A stretch of 64,000 nucleotides of DNA from Actinostola sp. cb2023 (Eukaryota; Cnidaria; Anthozoa; Actiniaria; Actinostolidae): contig JAUJYZ010000219.1 of NCBI GenBank assembly GCA_033675265.1, positions 279,083-343,082 of the forward strand, in the 5' to 3' direction. Shown here piece after piece: positions 42,167 through 60,805 of this stretch (within the stretch, counting starts at the first letter, position 1; the number at the start of each line of letters is the position of its first letter). The notes beneath the pieces are model-generated. The model saw only the letters and a program-made list of their open reading frames with translations, did no database searches and was not told the DNA's origin. Made by a program: the position numbers and the translations under genes.

Positions 42167-44304
42167 TAACATACCATTTCCTCCAGAGACAGCTGTCCAT
42201 AGGAAGTCCGACGTTATTGGAGCGTGCATCTTACCATCCGGTGTTTTAACAGAAACATCCAGGTTGTCTTCGTTAAAGTACTCTTTCATCAATGTCTCCA
42301 TGTAATAATACTCTCCTTTTTTCAATAAAACTGGGAAAGAGCGTTGCTCGGAGTATCTGTCGGTTGAAATGCAAAACAAATGTTGTCAGGTAATTGCTAT
42401 ACAATGGAAAGTTACTATATACCAGCATATCCCCAGATTTATGAATGCTATCTGAATCGACGAGATTTAGTTACATGTTTGTTCTCTTACTTGTCATAGC
42501 TTAGTGGATCAACGAAACGAACTCCTGTAACACTTGCGATAAGACTTTTGTGTTCCTCCTGTTCATCTCGACTCAAGTACAGTCTCCCCTCGTTGTTAGT
42601 CGCTGGTAAAGTTCATAGAATAGTGAATGGAATGAGATAAAACACGAGAAGAAAAAGAAAAAGAAAAATGAGAGAGGATGGATGAAATGAAGTCGGCTGA
42701 GCAACAATGTCAGTGGTCTTACCCAAGTAAAACACGTGATATCCATTTGTCTTTGGTACAAAATACGTTCTTATTCGCGTGCCAAAGTTATTTCCCCAGC
42801 TGGAAGGCTGAACAAAGTTGGACGAGTAACCCCTCCAGGTAGGTAAGTATGGATATCTACTATCATCAAGCATTCGTTTTATTTGGTAAGTATCAATTCC
42901 TTCCCCATTTTTCGATGTAGACTCCATGACGACGACTCACACCTGTGGAATACAAACGTAGCGATGTCAGTATATTGTATTGTATCGGATTTATTTGAGA
43001 TTATAATATTACATAATTGGTTAGCAAACACGCAATAACCCCTCAGCCAACATGGAGCCAAGCATGGTCAATAACTTAACTATATACATCTATTTCAAAA
43101 AACGTTGGCATCTGAAATCTGAAATCTGAATCTGAAATCTGAGCCGGACAGAGAGGGATTGAAATATGCACAAGAACTTTATTATTATTGTAGGTATGAG
43201 TTGTGATCTATCTTGTAATTACTGGAATATGCCACGACCTTTAGGCGAAGACCTGCGAATAGTGTGGCTACGAGTGTTTTTAGGTCACAGATTTAGATTT
43301 CAGAATCAGATTTCAGATGCCAACGTTTTTTGAAATAGGTGCATGTATATAGTTTCCAGTTCTAATTCTTCCTTAATTAACGTTTTACTGTGTCCTTTAA
43401 TTAGCAGGCTATCGGTCTCAAGTACAATCGTAAACAACCACGCGGTTTGAATAAGAATGGGTCGGATTAGTCCTGATCAAGAGAAAATGCGTGTTGTCAT
43501 GATGTATCAAACACTTATGACTTTCAAGTCGCAAGTCCCTTTCGATGGCTGTGAAAAGTCAAAATATCTCAACCTCTAATATAGTCACTGATCATGCTAT
43601 AGCTTTTAATGAACATTCACTCATCCTAAATTAGCGAAAATAACTGACTTCGAAATGAAACAGTTACTCCCCTAACCTTGTACGTAGTGAATGAAAACTA
43701 ACTTGAAAATAATACAAAGTGTCAGGACACTGATTGTAATTGCTATGTTCGTGTTGTCTAGGCTTCTTACCTGGTGCAAACGGCTTTGATCCTCCACCAA
43801 CAATGTCTCCAACCAAAAACACAAGATATCCCAACATCCATAAACGAAAAGCAATTTTCAATTTCATGTTTTAAATCTGTTCTTGAACCCTTTTACCACA
43901 AACAATATTCTACTTACATCACAATCAATGTTTGTTTTAACAGTGTAGCCTATATATAGTCTGCGTTAAATTGACTCGTTTTAAAAGGTTAAAACGTGCT
44001 TTTCCGCACTTTCTTGTTCATTTCATTGTCTAAAGGGATGTTGATATCATTAACTTATGCTACCGGTCTTGAGATCTGTCAATTGTTACGCCTCTAGACT
44101 TGGTATAACTTAACGACCACATGAACTAAGGGAACGCCCACACAACCAGTATCTTGAATACCGTTATCTAGTATTTTATTGCTTAAGTTTTGCGTCATTT
44201 CGCACTGATTTTTTTTTGATTTTTTTGCTAGCGGTTAACCCCAACGAAAACATCTCCTGTAACGGACATAGTCAATCGAAGAATGCAATAATGGCGTCCA
44301 ACTT

Positions 44305-45378
44305 CAATAAGCCAAGTCAGAGTTTAAGGATTACCGTGATTCCTGGAACCGAATCGGGATAAAATCCAACCGGAAGTTGAGTTTCGCCATACATTCACTG
44401 TAAATCTGCTAGAATCTTAGGTGAAAATATCAGTCGTTTACGTGCCTTAGTTAGACTCTAAGAAAGATTTACTCGTCTAATGGTGAGTGTTTAAGACATA
44501 ATGCGCCTTTGTGAGCCAATATTTGAGTGTCAGGACAACGATTATAGATGGTCTTGTTTTGACTGAGTAATGACACACCAGGACACTGAAACTTGCCTAA
44601 TAGTTTTTAATTCACTTGAATATTTCCTGATAAACTATAATTTTATCCTTAGATGAGGATTTGTGCATTTTGTTGTTGTAGAGGAGACGAGACGAAGGAA
44701 CTATTGAAGGAATACTGAGGATTTATTTCGGTTAATTGGTTTCCCGTCGACAAAATGTGCAGAACATATATTCGTGAATCTTGACGAGGCTGCCATTTTC
44801 CCCAGTTTGTTGGGTCTTTTCTGAGACCAGTTTCATCCACTCTCTTCTAGTGTCAATAGTTGCTATCAATGGTGAAGGACGAACGGAGGAAGACAAGTAA
44901 AGACAAGACAGACACGGCAATCAGTTACATTTGCTTTTATTACGGCAGTTTATGAGTTGATAAGTACTGTGATGCACAAATCCTCATCTCAATATAAAGT
45001 TATAGTTTATCAGGAAATATTCAAGGGAAATAAAATTATTCTAGCCAAGTTTCGGTGTCCCGGTGTGTCATGGCGGGCGAATCTCCAGTCATTACTCAGT
45101 CAAAACAAGACCATCTATAATCGTGTTCTTTTTGTCCTGACACTGTGCAAATATTGGCTCACAAAGGCGCATTATGTCTTAAACACTCACCATTAGTCGA
45201 ATAAATATTTCTTAGAGTCTAACTAAGGCACGCAAACGACTGATATTTTCACCTAAGATTCTAGATGATTTACAGTGAATGTATGTCGAAACTCAACTTC
45301 CGGTTGGATTTTATCCCGATTCGGTTCCAGGAATCACGGTAATCCTTTTAAAAACTCTGACTTGCAATTGGCTTATTG
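44305..45378. mobile_element. 1.07-kb foldback element with arms of about 300-400 bp
   Basis: Arms start CAATAAGCCAAGTCAGAG and return at 45345-45378; both contain GATTCCTGGAACCGAATCGG or its complement, AACTTCCGGTTGG and ATTTTCACC. The centre (about 44680-44960) is unique and has no recognised gene. It lies upstream of copy C beside the hairpin at 45375-45482. Confidence 0.82.
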
Positions 45379-47966
45379 CCATTGTTCTGGACTGACTAGC
45401 CTCGTGTTCATGTGGAAACACAAAGCATTTTCACCTGTATGAGAGGCTAGTCAGTCCAGAACAATGGCAATTGAAATTGGACGCCATTATTGCATTCGGT
45501 CTATTATTCTAGGGAACAACTTTAGAATACCACGTCAAGCTCTTATAGCGGCACTCTTTGAAAACGACGCCAAAGTTCTATTGTTATACATCTACTTTGT
45601 TGGGGTATTCCTTTCTGGATTTATAGCTTTACGTACAGGGCGGAGAAAGGACTCTGTTGGTCCAGACAAGCTCTGCTCCGTACATAGCAAACATTACTGG
45701 TAACTAGATTTACGTCTCATAGACGTATTATAACCGAGTGAAATTAGCATGAACATATAGACCGAATGCAATAATGGACGAGTAATTTGCATAAACTGAG
45801 AAAAATTATGAGTTTAGGAAATATAATATCATTTTTTGACCATACATAGTCCAGTAATACACCAAAAGCCCATCAATTTAAATGAAACCACCGTAAAGTT
45901 ATAACCATCTGAATTCTAGCAATTACATGGAAACGAGGCTAGTCCCAAAAACTCAATTTCCCATACAAATCTTTGTGATTTCAATTCGCTATAACTTTTT
46001 ACGTTTTTGTAGAATCGCTCTAAAATTTAGTAGGTTTGTTTTTTTATTATACTCTTTGAAACGACCATATCGATGTACTATATTACTAACTAGACAATAA
46101 ATGATATTTACTGATTCCGCCATTACCAGTGCATTCGGTCTATAAACAAGGAAAAACTAGCGGCAACAAACATATCGTTGTACAGGTTCTAATACGGTCA
46201 GGATCAAATACTGTAATATTTAGCAGAGACTTATAATAAACAAGGTTATGTTTTTAAAGGAGGCAATAGACCTTTTAACCGATACGGCGGCCATATTGAA
46301 TTATGGGATGCCTAGGCGGCAAGCTAGTAACCATTTGGCCATGAAAAACTACGAAAACGTAATTTAAAGCAATGAATTTGTACAAAATTATACAACAATA
46401 CACAACACATGTAGATAGTAAGTCATACAACACTATGGTTAGAGTGAAATAGAAAAATAACTGATATATTGACGCGACTCAACACTGTACAGTTTTTTGA
46501 GTCATCTGCACCCTGAGCATCCCATAATGTTTTAGCCAAAACAATATAATCCAAAATGGCCGCCGTACGGTAAAAAGGTATATAGCATACTATTCGCGGC
46601 AGTCCCTTTCACGCTCGCTTAATAAGAGATGGAGAAATGCAACCGCGCTTGAGTGAGTTGGAAGTGCAAAGGGATAGGGTCAGGGAGGGGAGAGGAAAGA
46701 GCACGGTAGCTTTGGGAGGCAAGCGCGAAAGAGAGTGTCAAGCCAGTAGCCAATAGCCGAAGGGTTCTTACGCGAACTGGGCAGTAATTAGATGCAGAGC
46801 TCTTATTTATACTCGCGCTGCAAGGGACTGGCGCGAATAGCATACTATTCGCGGCAGTCCCTTTCACGCTCGCTTAATAAGAGATGGAGAAATGCGCCCG
46901 CGCCCAGAAGCTTAGCGTTGATGCGGTCTAATACCAAGTCACTCGAGACCTTTGCCAATACTCAAAAAGCCAAGTCCAAAACTTAACTAGGCAGGACCCT
47001 CCAGCCACCCAAAACTTAGGATGAGTGGCTTACGTGGAAGGCATAGTGAAACGCGCGAGACTGTTTTAGCTAGTGTACGACACTATATATGGAGGCAGCT
47101 GCAGCCACAGAAAGGTGGGCGTGAATCAATAATCTACAGGCTGCCAGCCCTTGGGTGGTAAAAGGAGATGGAAATATAAGGTAAAGCGTTTCTGCGCGGG
47201 AGTAACCAACCCAAGGGATGACAGCCTGAGCGTCAGTAATCCGACTAGGGCATTAGACACCCTTTCAGGCTACCATAGGAGATAGGGAAAACCCAAATAG
47301 CGCGGGAGAGGACACAAAACAAAAACTTCACAAAATGTTAGAGCAACGGAAATAAACCGAAAATAAAACGAACAGGGACAGTATACGTATCTGAGGCACA
47401 ACACCATCACCGAATTAATAATTCTTGTAGCGCCCACAAAGGGCCAACAGTGAAAATACCGTAAGGCACGCACAATCAATGATATGCGAAAACGGGAAGA
47501 ACAAAGGGAGACAATCACAAAGGAAAGGAAACAAAGGGAGGTGTGGAGGGAGGGACAACAACAAAGAGAAACAATACAACACCAAATTGGATGCAAATGC
47601 GAAAAGCAGCAAATCTGCAAATGTCGAAAACACAAATATACCCAAAACCGAACAACTCAGTCGAATTTGCACCGTCTTGACAATATATAGGGTGCAGAAC
47701 GCTATAATAATAATAATAACGCTAAGGGAAATCATTGCTCAACATTAACCATGCAACTAGAATGCTTGGACATTGCGTCACGGTACGCAAAGGGAAATAT
47801 CAAGCACAAGCCATACGACAATGTTCAACCTCATACCCCTAAGCATGCAAAACTTATATATAAACGAGGCAAAGGGGAGGGAAAGCATGCATAAAGTAAA
47901 GATGACGTTGTATCATGTTGTATAGTACCGACTATAGAACACAAACAAACAACCGAGAAGGGAAAC

Positions 47967-49166
47967 TGAGGGAAATGCAACTCCACAAACCCGGTGTTTG
48001 CGAGGCCAGCACGGTAAACAAACACTCACTTGAGAGTTCAACACACGTGCAAACTTTTTGGGAGCCGAGGGAAATGCAACTCCACAAACCCGGTGTTTGC
48101 GAGGCGAAGCACGGTAAACAAAAACTCACTTTAGAGTTCAACATACGTGCAAACTTTTAGGGAGCCGAGGGAAATGCAACTCCACAAGCCCGGTGTTTGC
48201 GAGGCGAAGCACGGTAAACAAAGACTCACTGTAGAGTTCAACACACGTGCAAACTATCGGGGAGCCGAGGGAAATGCAACTCCACAAACCCGGTGTTTGC
48301 GAGGCGAAGCACGGTAAACAAAACTCACTGTGGAGTTCAGCATACGTGCAAACTATTGGGGAGCCGACTCAAGTATATTAAGGCCTGACACATCAGCCTA
48401 ATTAGCATAAACACATTATTTTCTATAAACTGAAAACTATTCATGCTTTGAAGCTAAAACTTCTCCAAAATGCTAAGACCCATGAATTTGTGACAATTTA
48501 GTCGCGATAATAGCAAATGAAGTGTCACGTGACAAATCACGTGGCCAAGACTAGTTGAAAAATTCAATCGAAAATGGGGTACGTAGAGACTTTTCTTAGA
48601 ACGCTAACTAATGTTTCGGTAAATACCTTTGGTAGATGTCTTTCTAATCCCGCCTTTTAATGCTGTCTACATATTCTCATTAACGAGAAAAATAAAAATA
48701 TGCAAATAACTGGATTGGTCACGTGACCTGTTTTATCAATTATCTCTAAAGCTAATGATTAAGAACAACGTTAAAAGGCGGATTTAGAAAGACCTTTCTA
48801 AATGTAACTTTTTGACATCTGATTCATTATTCTTAGAAAAGTTTCTATGTACCCCATTTTAAGCTGAAATATTTGGACATATGTTGTCATGTGATTTGTC
48901 ACGTGACCCAGCACATGCAATAAACCACATCAAATTTTCACACACTCAAGGGACTAAACATCTTGGTGAAGTTTTATCTCCAAAGCATGAATAGTTTTCA
49001 GTTTATAGAAAATAATGGTTTTTATGCCAATTGGGCTCATGTGTCAGGCCTTAATATACTTGAGGAGGGAAATGCAACTCCACAAACCCGGTGTTTGCGA
49101 GGCGAAGCACGGTAAACAAACACTCACATTAGAGTTCAACACACGTGCAAACGTTTAGGGAGCCGA
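47967..49166. repeat. 100-bp tandem repeat, five units, interrupted
   Basis: Units with GGGAAATGCAACTCCACAAA, CCCGGTGTTTGCGAGGC and ACACGTGCAAAC. Four units lie before and one after the foldback insertion at 48368-49064. Confidence 0.9.
48368..49064. mobile_element. 697-bp foldback element inserted in the 100-bp repeat
   Basis: Arms of roughly 330 bp start CTCAAGTATATTAAGGCCTG and contain ATAAACTGAAAACTATTCAT in inverted orientation. The surrounding repeat unit (GGAGCCGAGGGAAATG) is split with GA present on both sides, consistent with a 2-bp target duplication. Confidence 0.9.
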
Positions 49167-49449
49167 GGGAAATCGAACGAACTTGAAACCGACCTATAAA
49201 ACGTTTATACCTGAAAGGACCATGGTCTGGATTCGCAGCAGGTACTTATATACTTGGTTGGGATGACTTCTCAACGCCTGGGCTTGTTCAACAGCAGCTA
49301 GGACAGGAATTTGTTCATCGGCCATGACTGAGTAAGGATATAGGTAGCGTAGCGAAGGGTTCTTACGCGAACTGGGCAGTAATTAGATGCAGAGCTCTTA
49401 TTTATACTCGCGCTGCAAGGGACTGGCGCGAATAGTAGTACATTTCTTG

Positions 49450-49622
49450 AAAAATTAAAATTTCTAATTAAAATTTCTAATTAAAATTTCTAATTAAAAT
49501 TTCTAATTAAAATTTCTAATTAAAATTTCTGATTAAAATTTCTGATTAAAATTTCTAATTAAAAGTTCTAATTAAAAGTTCTAATTAAAAGTTCTAATTA
49601 AAAGTTCTAATTAAAATTTCTA
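49450..49622. repeat. 13-bp (AATTTCTAATTAA)n array, 3' flank of copy D
   Basis: Equivalent to the array after copy C, with some units changed to AAGTTCTAATTAA. Followed by the shared flank AATGGTAGAGAGTGACCCG. Confidence 0.92.
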
Positions 49623-49965
49623 ATGGTAGAGAGTGACCCGTTATTATTAGCTTATTGTAGTCATAATGACCGAGACCGTTTGTTTTCCTTTTCACCAGCT
49701 TGTGAAATATTATGATCACGGATGGCAGCAGAAGCTAGCTAGCAGATTTATTTACCTTTTAATAAAATATATTTACATTTTAGTTTTAATTAACTTGGTG
49801 ACATCATTGTCAATAGTAGCAAGAGACAAAAACTTGTGACCCTGGCAAGTACAGACTTGAAGACGAGAAGAAGTGCCGATATTTCATGTTGCCCTATTCT
49901 GAAACGTGAACCATTCTTGCTCTCCTAGGACCCACCCTATACGAGTTGGCCTGCCGGTCTTGATA

Positions 49966-56195
<6,230 letters not shown>

Positions 56196-56774
56196 GTTTT
56201 AAGTATGTTCTTGAACCCTTTTACCACAAACAATATTCCATTTATTATTACATCACAATAAATGTTTATTTTAACAAAGTGTCGCCTAAATTAGGATATG
56301 ATATGCGTTAAATTAGGATGTTGTTTTAAAAACGTGATTTTTCATGACACTTTCTTAATCCATTGTTAAGGAGATGTCGACTGATATCATTATCTTATGC
56401 TACCGGCCTTGAGATATGATTCTACTTACCTCACAATCAATGTTTGCTTTCACAAAATGTAGCCTGTAGTTTGCGTTAAATTCAGGATGTTAAAACATGA
56501 TTTTTTTTCTTAATCCATTGTCTAAAGAGATGTTGATATCATTATCTTATGCTACCGGTCTTGCATGAGATCTGTCAATAGTTACGCCTCTAGACTTGGT
56601 ACAACTTAACGACCACATGAACTAAGGGAACGCCCACATAACCAGTATCTTGAATACCGTTATCTAGTATTTTATTGCTTAAGTTTTGCGTCATTTCGCA
56701 CTGATCCCTAGTAACGGTTAACCCGAACGAAAACATCTCCTGTAACGGACATAGTCTATCGAAGGTATTATTCT

Positions 56775-57125
56775 TTATAACATAGGTATGATATAACACG
56801 CGCGCTCTGATTGGTTGGTTAGCGTGTGTCCGTAAGCCCACGGACACACGCTATGGCCACGGACACACGCTCACGTCATCGCCATAAGATCGGAAAATCA
56901 AATTGTTTTATATGAAATTGCAGTGACTATGTTATAAAAGAAATGGTCAACGCTTTAGCTGTGCGTCCATTGAGTTATGGAGCACTTGGGAATTGGGGAG
57001 AGCACTCGTGAAGCTAGAGTTGCTCGAGGCGTAGCCGAGAGCAACTAAACGCTTCTCTCGTGCTCTCCCAAATCCCCGCGTGCTCCATAACTCGATGGAC
57101 GCACGCTAAGCGTTGACCATTCTTT
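56775..57125. mobile_element. Foldback elements upstream of copy D
   Basis: 56935-57122 has arms AATGGTCAACGCTTTAGC and complement GCTAAGCGTTGACCATT, with GAGTTATGGAGCAC further in and the loop GAGGCGTAGCCGAG. A smaller inverted repeat of AGCGTGTGTCCGT precedes it (56818-56870). Both lie in the D-E intergenic region. Confidence 0.8.
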
Positions 57126-57372
57126 AAAGGGAACAACTTTAGAATACCACGTCAAGCTCTTGTAGCGACACTCTTTGAAAACGACGCCAAATACAATAAT
57201 AACTCACCAAACATGGCCGCCATCCATCGAAGACACAGGGAGCCCAATATTTATTTTAACTATTTTTTTAATCTATGACATACACAGGAGAATCGAGGAA
57301 AATATGCATGGAAAAGAAACCACGAGGGACACTTGTTTGTTAGCATATGCTATTTGTTTGTGACCCTCTTTT

Positions 57373-57382
<10 letters not shown>

Positions 57383-57419
<37 letters not shown>
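57383..57419. repeat. (ATT)n microsatellite
   Basis: Preceded by TTTAAATAAAGACTATT, resembling a retroelement 3' tail. Confidence 0.9.
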
Positions 57420-57550
57420 GTGTCATCACGCCAGGATTATATAGTTATTACATATGTAAGATATACATTTTCTTAGTTAGCAAACGTTTTCGATCATTCG
57501 ATCATCATCAGGTTCAATGCTGGAGGTCAATGGTGAATGAAATTTACCTC

Positions 57551-57667
57551 TAGGGAATAGGTTTGTTTAAGTCTGGTCTTAATTTAGCAATGGAATAGGT
57601 TTGTTTAAGTCTGGTCTTAATTTAGCAATGGAATAGGTTTGTTTAAGTCTGGTCTTAATTTAGCAAT
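57551..57667. repeat. 43-bp unit repeated about 2.6 times
   Basis: Units of GGAATAGGTTTGTTTAAGTC and TGGTCTTAATTTAGCAAT in tandem. Confidence 0.9.
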
Positions 57668-57690
57668 GTAAAGGGCTTCCAGTGTTTTGC

Positions 57691-57854
57691 GTATTCCCAA
57701 CGGGTAGCTTGTACTAATAATGTTCCATTCGAACTAGTGATTAGGATTTTGAGCGCATTGACGAGCAGGTTCTGATTGGCTGTTGGGCGTGCTCAAAATC
57801 CTAATCACAAGTTCGAATGGAACATTATTAGTACAAGCTACCCGTTGGGAATAC
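57691..57854. mobile_element. Hairpin MITE (GTATTCCCAACGGGTAG ends)
   Basis: Arms of about 64 bp with a single-base difference; the loop is GCATTGACGAGCAGG-like sequence. It extends to the complementary CTACCCGTTGGGAATAC at the right. Confidence 0.85.
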
Positions 57855-57957
57855 TTTTAGGTTTTTATCTTTAGATTTTTTATGATTGTATATAGAATAT
57901 GAATACATATAAATAGTTTAGTTTAATTAGGATTACTTTTTAATTATTTAGTTAAAT

Positions 57958-58165
<208 letters not shown>

Positions 58166-58464
58166 TAGAGTGCAATTTAGAAAAGCTTGAAAACTAAATA
58201 ACTAATTAGCAATTGTAAATTATGTTAAGGAGGTGGACTAGAAAGGGATAACCTCTTTCACCTCCTTTCACAATTTTTCATGTATTTTCATGTATATATT
58301 ATTTTATTTGTTTATTTTCGTGTACGTGTGATGAATTGTGAATAAACTATTATTATTATTATTATTATAGTACTAAATAGCACTAATGAAACAATAGAAA
58401 ACAATAGAAATAGCACTATTTAGTACTATTTAAAGTTAGTACTATTTCACGCTTTTCTAAATTG

Positions 58465-58486
58465 CACTCTATTATTATTATTATTG

Positions 58487-58577
<91 letters not shown>
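58465..58577. repeat. (ATT)n microsatellite
   Basis: A pure run except for one GATT near 58486, ending directly at the TA of the next element. With the preceding run, it surrounds a short segment with the inverted ends CACTCTA and TAGAGTG (58165-58471). Confidence 0.92.
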
Positions 58578-58578
<1 letters not shown>

Positions 58579-58580
58579 TA

Positions 58581-59744
58581 CAGCCCTTTGCAAATATTCT
58601 GGCACTCAAGTATATCAATATATCAATATATCGGGTGCATTATGGGTAATGCTATTTTAGAGTTTTCCTACAAAATATGCATCAGATCATATCAAACTTA
58701 TGTTATACAAAAGGTCATTGTTTTACATATGCAGATGAGGCGAGTCTTGTTTAGGCGAAAAACAGCATGATTTTGATACATTTTTGCTTTTTAATTTACT
58801 GCATTGTTAAAATACAAATCAAAAACCTACCAACGGAATATAAAAGACGAATATGTAAGGAATGAATAAGCTGGCAATTCAAGCACAAATAAAGAGGTTT
58901 GAAGGTGGCATTTTCCGTTTCTTCAAAATTGATCGAACTGAAATCTCTGAAGAGATAGTGCGGGGAGAGCGTTAGATACGCTACACACAAAAAACCCTTT
59001 GAATTCTTTGGGAATTGTGTCAATCAAAAACCTACCGCCAGATTCAAATGCTCTGTAATGATACGCGCGTTTTGATATAAAATACATGTATATTGGATAT
59101 AATTAAGCGGTGGCAAAATGAAATCTAAAACTCTTTGTTTGGTAATTGTGAACATCATATTGGTGCTCTTTATCCCGGTCTGTATGTAGAAGCTACATAG
59201 ACAAATAAATTATGGCTCGGAAAGGACGTTTTTGAAGGCAATTTCTAATATTTATACACAAGATCAATAGGTCTGAAGTTCGAATTTGTGATATATTTTC
59301 CCCTGTTGAGGAAACATATGCAGCTCTATAACATCCTCTTTTATACTTCTAATTTACACATTGTCAAAGGCGGAAAAATATCAATTGAGAAATGCTTTAT
59401 TTAGCGGCCAAAGAACAAATTGCTCGATTAATCGGGCCTCAAACGTGCTTTTAATAGTAAACAAAGCACATTTGTAATTCAATAATTTCATCTTGCACAA
59501 GCGCATTCAAAAACGTTGTCCGCGTGATACTGTGTCCCAACAGGAGCAAATGTTCAATGATGCAGGACATAAGTTTGATATGCTTACAAACAACAAAAAC
59601 GAACATTATGCTAAATATAACCACCAACTTTGCTAGTGTCAAACCACTTTAAGAGGAATTGTTGATTATTTAATTACCCATAATGCACTTGATATATTGA
59701 TATACTGATATACTTGGTCGCGACAGAATTTTTGCAAAAGGCTG
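58581..59744. mobile_element. 1.16-kb TA-flanked element related to the MITE at 15582
   Basis: Starts CAGCCCTTTGCAAATATTCT and ends with the inverted AGAATTTTTGCAAAAGGCTG, TA on each side. Sub-terminal sequences TATCAATATATCGGGTGCAT and TGCACTTGATATATTGATA are inverted too. No transposase is recognised. Confidence 0.85.
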
Positions 59745-59746
59745 TA

Positions 59747-59974
<228 letters not shown>

Positions 59975-60286
59975 GGGAACCCAAGTACTTTCTCGGACTA
60001 TGACGCGGAATAAGAATTCTCTGTGCAACTAGTGAAACCAAAATGGAATAAAAAATATCATTTTTCACACTTTATTAAATACGGCTTGTTTGACAGGTTA
60101 ATCGCGTGTTACCCATCATACCGGCGCTAATTCTACCAGTAACAACACGATGGGACACGTAACGACCGCCTTGTTTATATTACCAGCTAATGTTTAACGC
60201 CCATATATATCAGAGGACTTGAAAAGTAGCAAAAGCCGTGTACGAGTATCCTGCCAGAAAACGTTGGATCTAATGTATAGATCTAA

Positions 60287-60598
60287 ATGGTCAAAAACAA
60301 TGAAGCAAGTAGTCCAAGGACTCAGCAAAGACCAAAACAACGTATATATTTTTTAAAGGACAGATTTAATGAACACAGACGACTAATCGACACACCTAAC
60401 GGCCTTAAATTCAATCCCACTTCCGTTTCTGAACATTTTCTTTCTAATCCTAACCACTCTGCAAATGATTTGCAACTAATCCCCCTAGAACTTATTTCTT
60501 CGCCGAGGGACTCGATATGTAAAGCCAGAGAAGCTCACCTTATAGATAAAGGGAAAACCCTTGAACCTTTAGGTCTTAATAAACGTGACGAACTGTAG
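60287..60598 (+). pseudogene. C-terminal remnant of a Penelope-like retroelement (GIY-YIG type nuclease)
   Basis: A 103-codon frame whose middle and end (RFNEHRRLID, VSEHFL, HSANDLQLIPLE, CKAREAHLIDKGKTLEPLG, LNKRDEL) has the spacing seen in the C-terminal GIY-YIG endonuclease of Penelope-like elements: an R..EHR helix, then HF.....HS..D, then E..LI ... GLN. The GIY and YIG strands and all reverse transcriptase sequence are missing, so this is a 5'-truncated fragment. Family assignment is from memory of these motifs. Confidence 0.6.
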
Positions 60599-60805
60599 TT
60601 TCTTATCTTTTAATCTATGTTGTAATGTTTTTACGTCATCTATATCATCTAATGTTTCGGCTCATTGTGTAATAGCTATATATTTTAGTACCATTTGTAA
60701 ATCTCTCCATAACCTGAAGAAGGCTAGTCTGGCTAGCTGAAATATAGTTACCAAAAAATATATACGTTGTTTTGGTCTTTGCTGAGTCCTTGGACTACTT
60801 GCTTC
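60302..60805 (+). mobile_element. Truncated Penelope-like element with 53-bp inverted repeat
   Basis: GAAGCAAGTAGTCCAAGGAC ... ACGTATATATTTTTT at 60302-60354 is repeated in inverse at 60753-60805. Between them lie the nuclease remnant and an untranslated tail with CTGAAGA, a short stem and GAAA (60714-60742), a typical 3' layout in these elements. Confidence 0.6.

Larger units (their letters stand above)
37995..43867 (-). pseudogene. Copy C: PA14 / cysteine-domain gene with two frameshifts
   Basis: Exons by alignment: 43771-43867, 42723-42942, 42491-42602, 42175-42356, 41131-41972, 40731-40991, 39070-39399, 38564-38842, 38371-38520, 37995-38197. Exon 2 is 220 nt rather than 219: an extra C at 42903-42906 changes the frame after IEKW and reaches TGA at 42893-42895, before most of the PA14 region. 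Exon 5 lacks one G near 41193, shifting the frame near its end. The other exons, including the complete basic tail and six cysteines (CPPVC ... CTSTCC), remain open. Both changes are single bases in or beside short homopolymers, so sequencing error is a real alternative; otherwise it is a recently disabled gene. Confidence 0.72.
46587..49437. mobile_element. Repeat-rich composite element with TACTATTCGCG ends
   Basis: Left end TACTATTCGCGGCAGTCCC; right end reads the inverse (GGGACTGGCGCGAATAGTA). At 46831-46860 a complete right end runs straight into a second left end, so a 250-bp short copy is fused to a longer one. The longer one carries the block shared with 21.1 kb (47215-47279), no recognisable protein, and a 100-bp tandem repeat interrupted by another insertion. 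It separates the duplicated block at 46.1-46.6 kb from the copy D 3' flank. Confidence 0.6.

Noticed and set aside
47270..47748. Overlapping 90-120 codon frames on both strands
   Set aside because: No recognisable domain, no splice partners, and they lie inside the repeat-rich mobile element.
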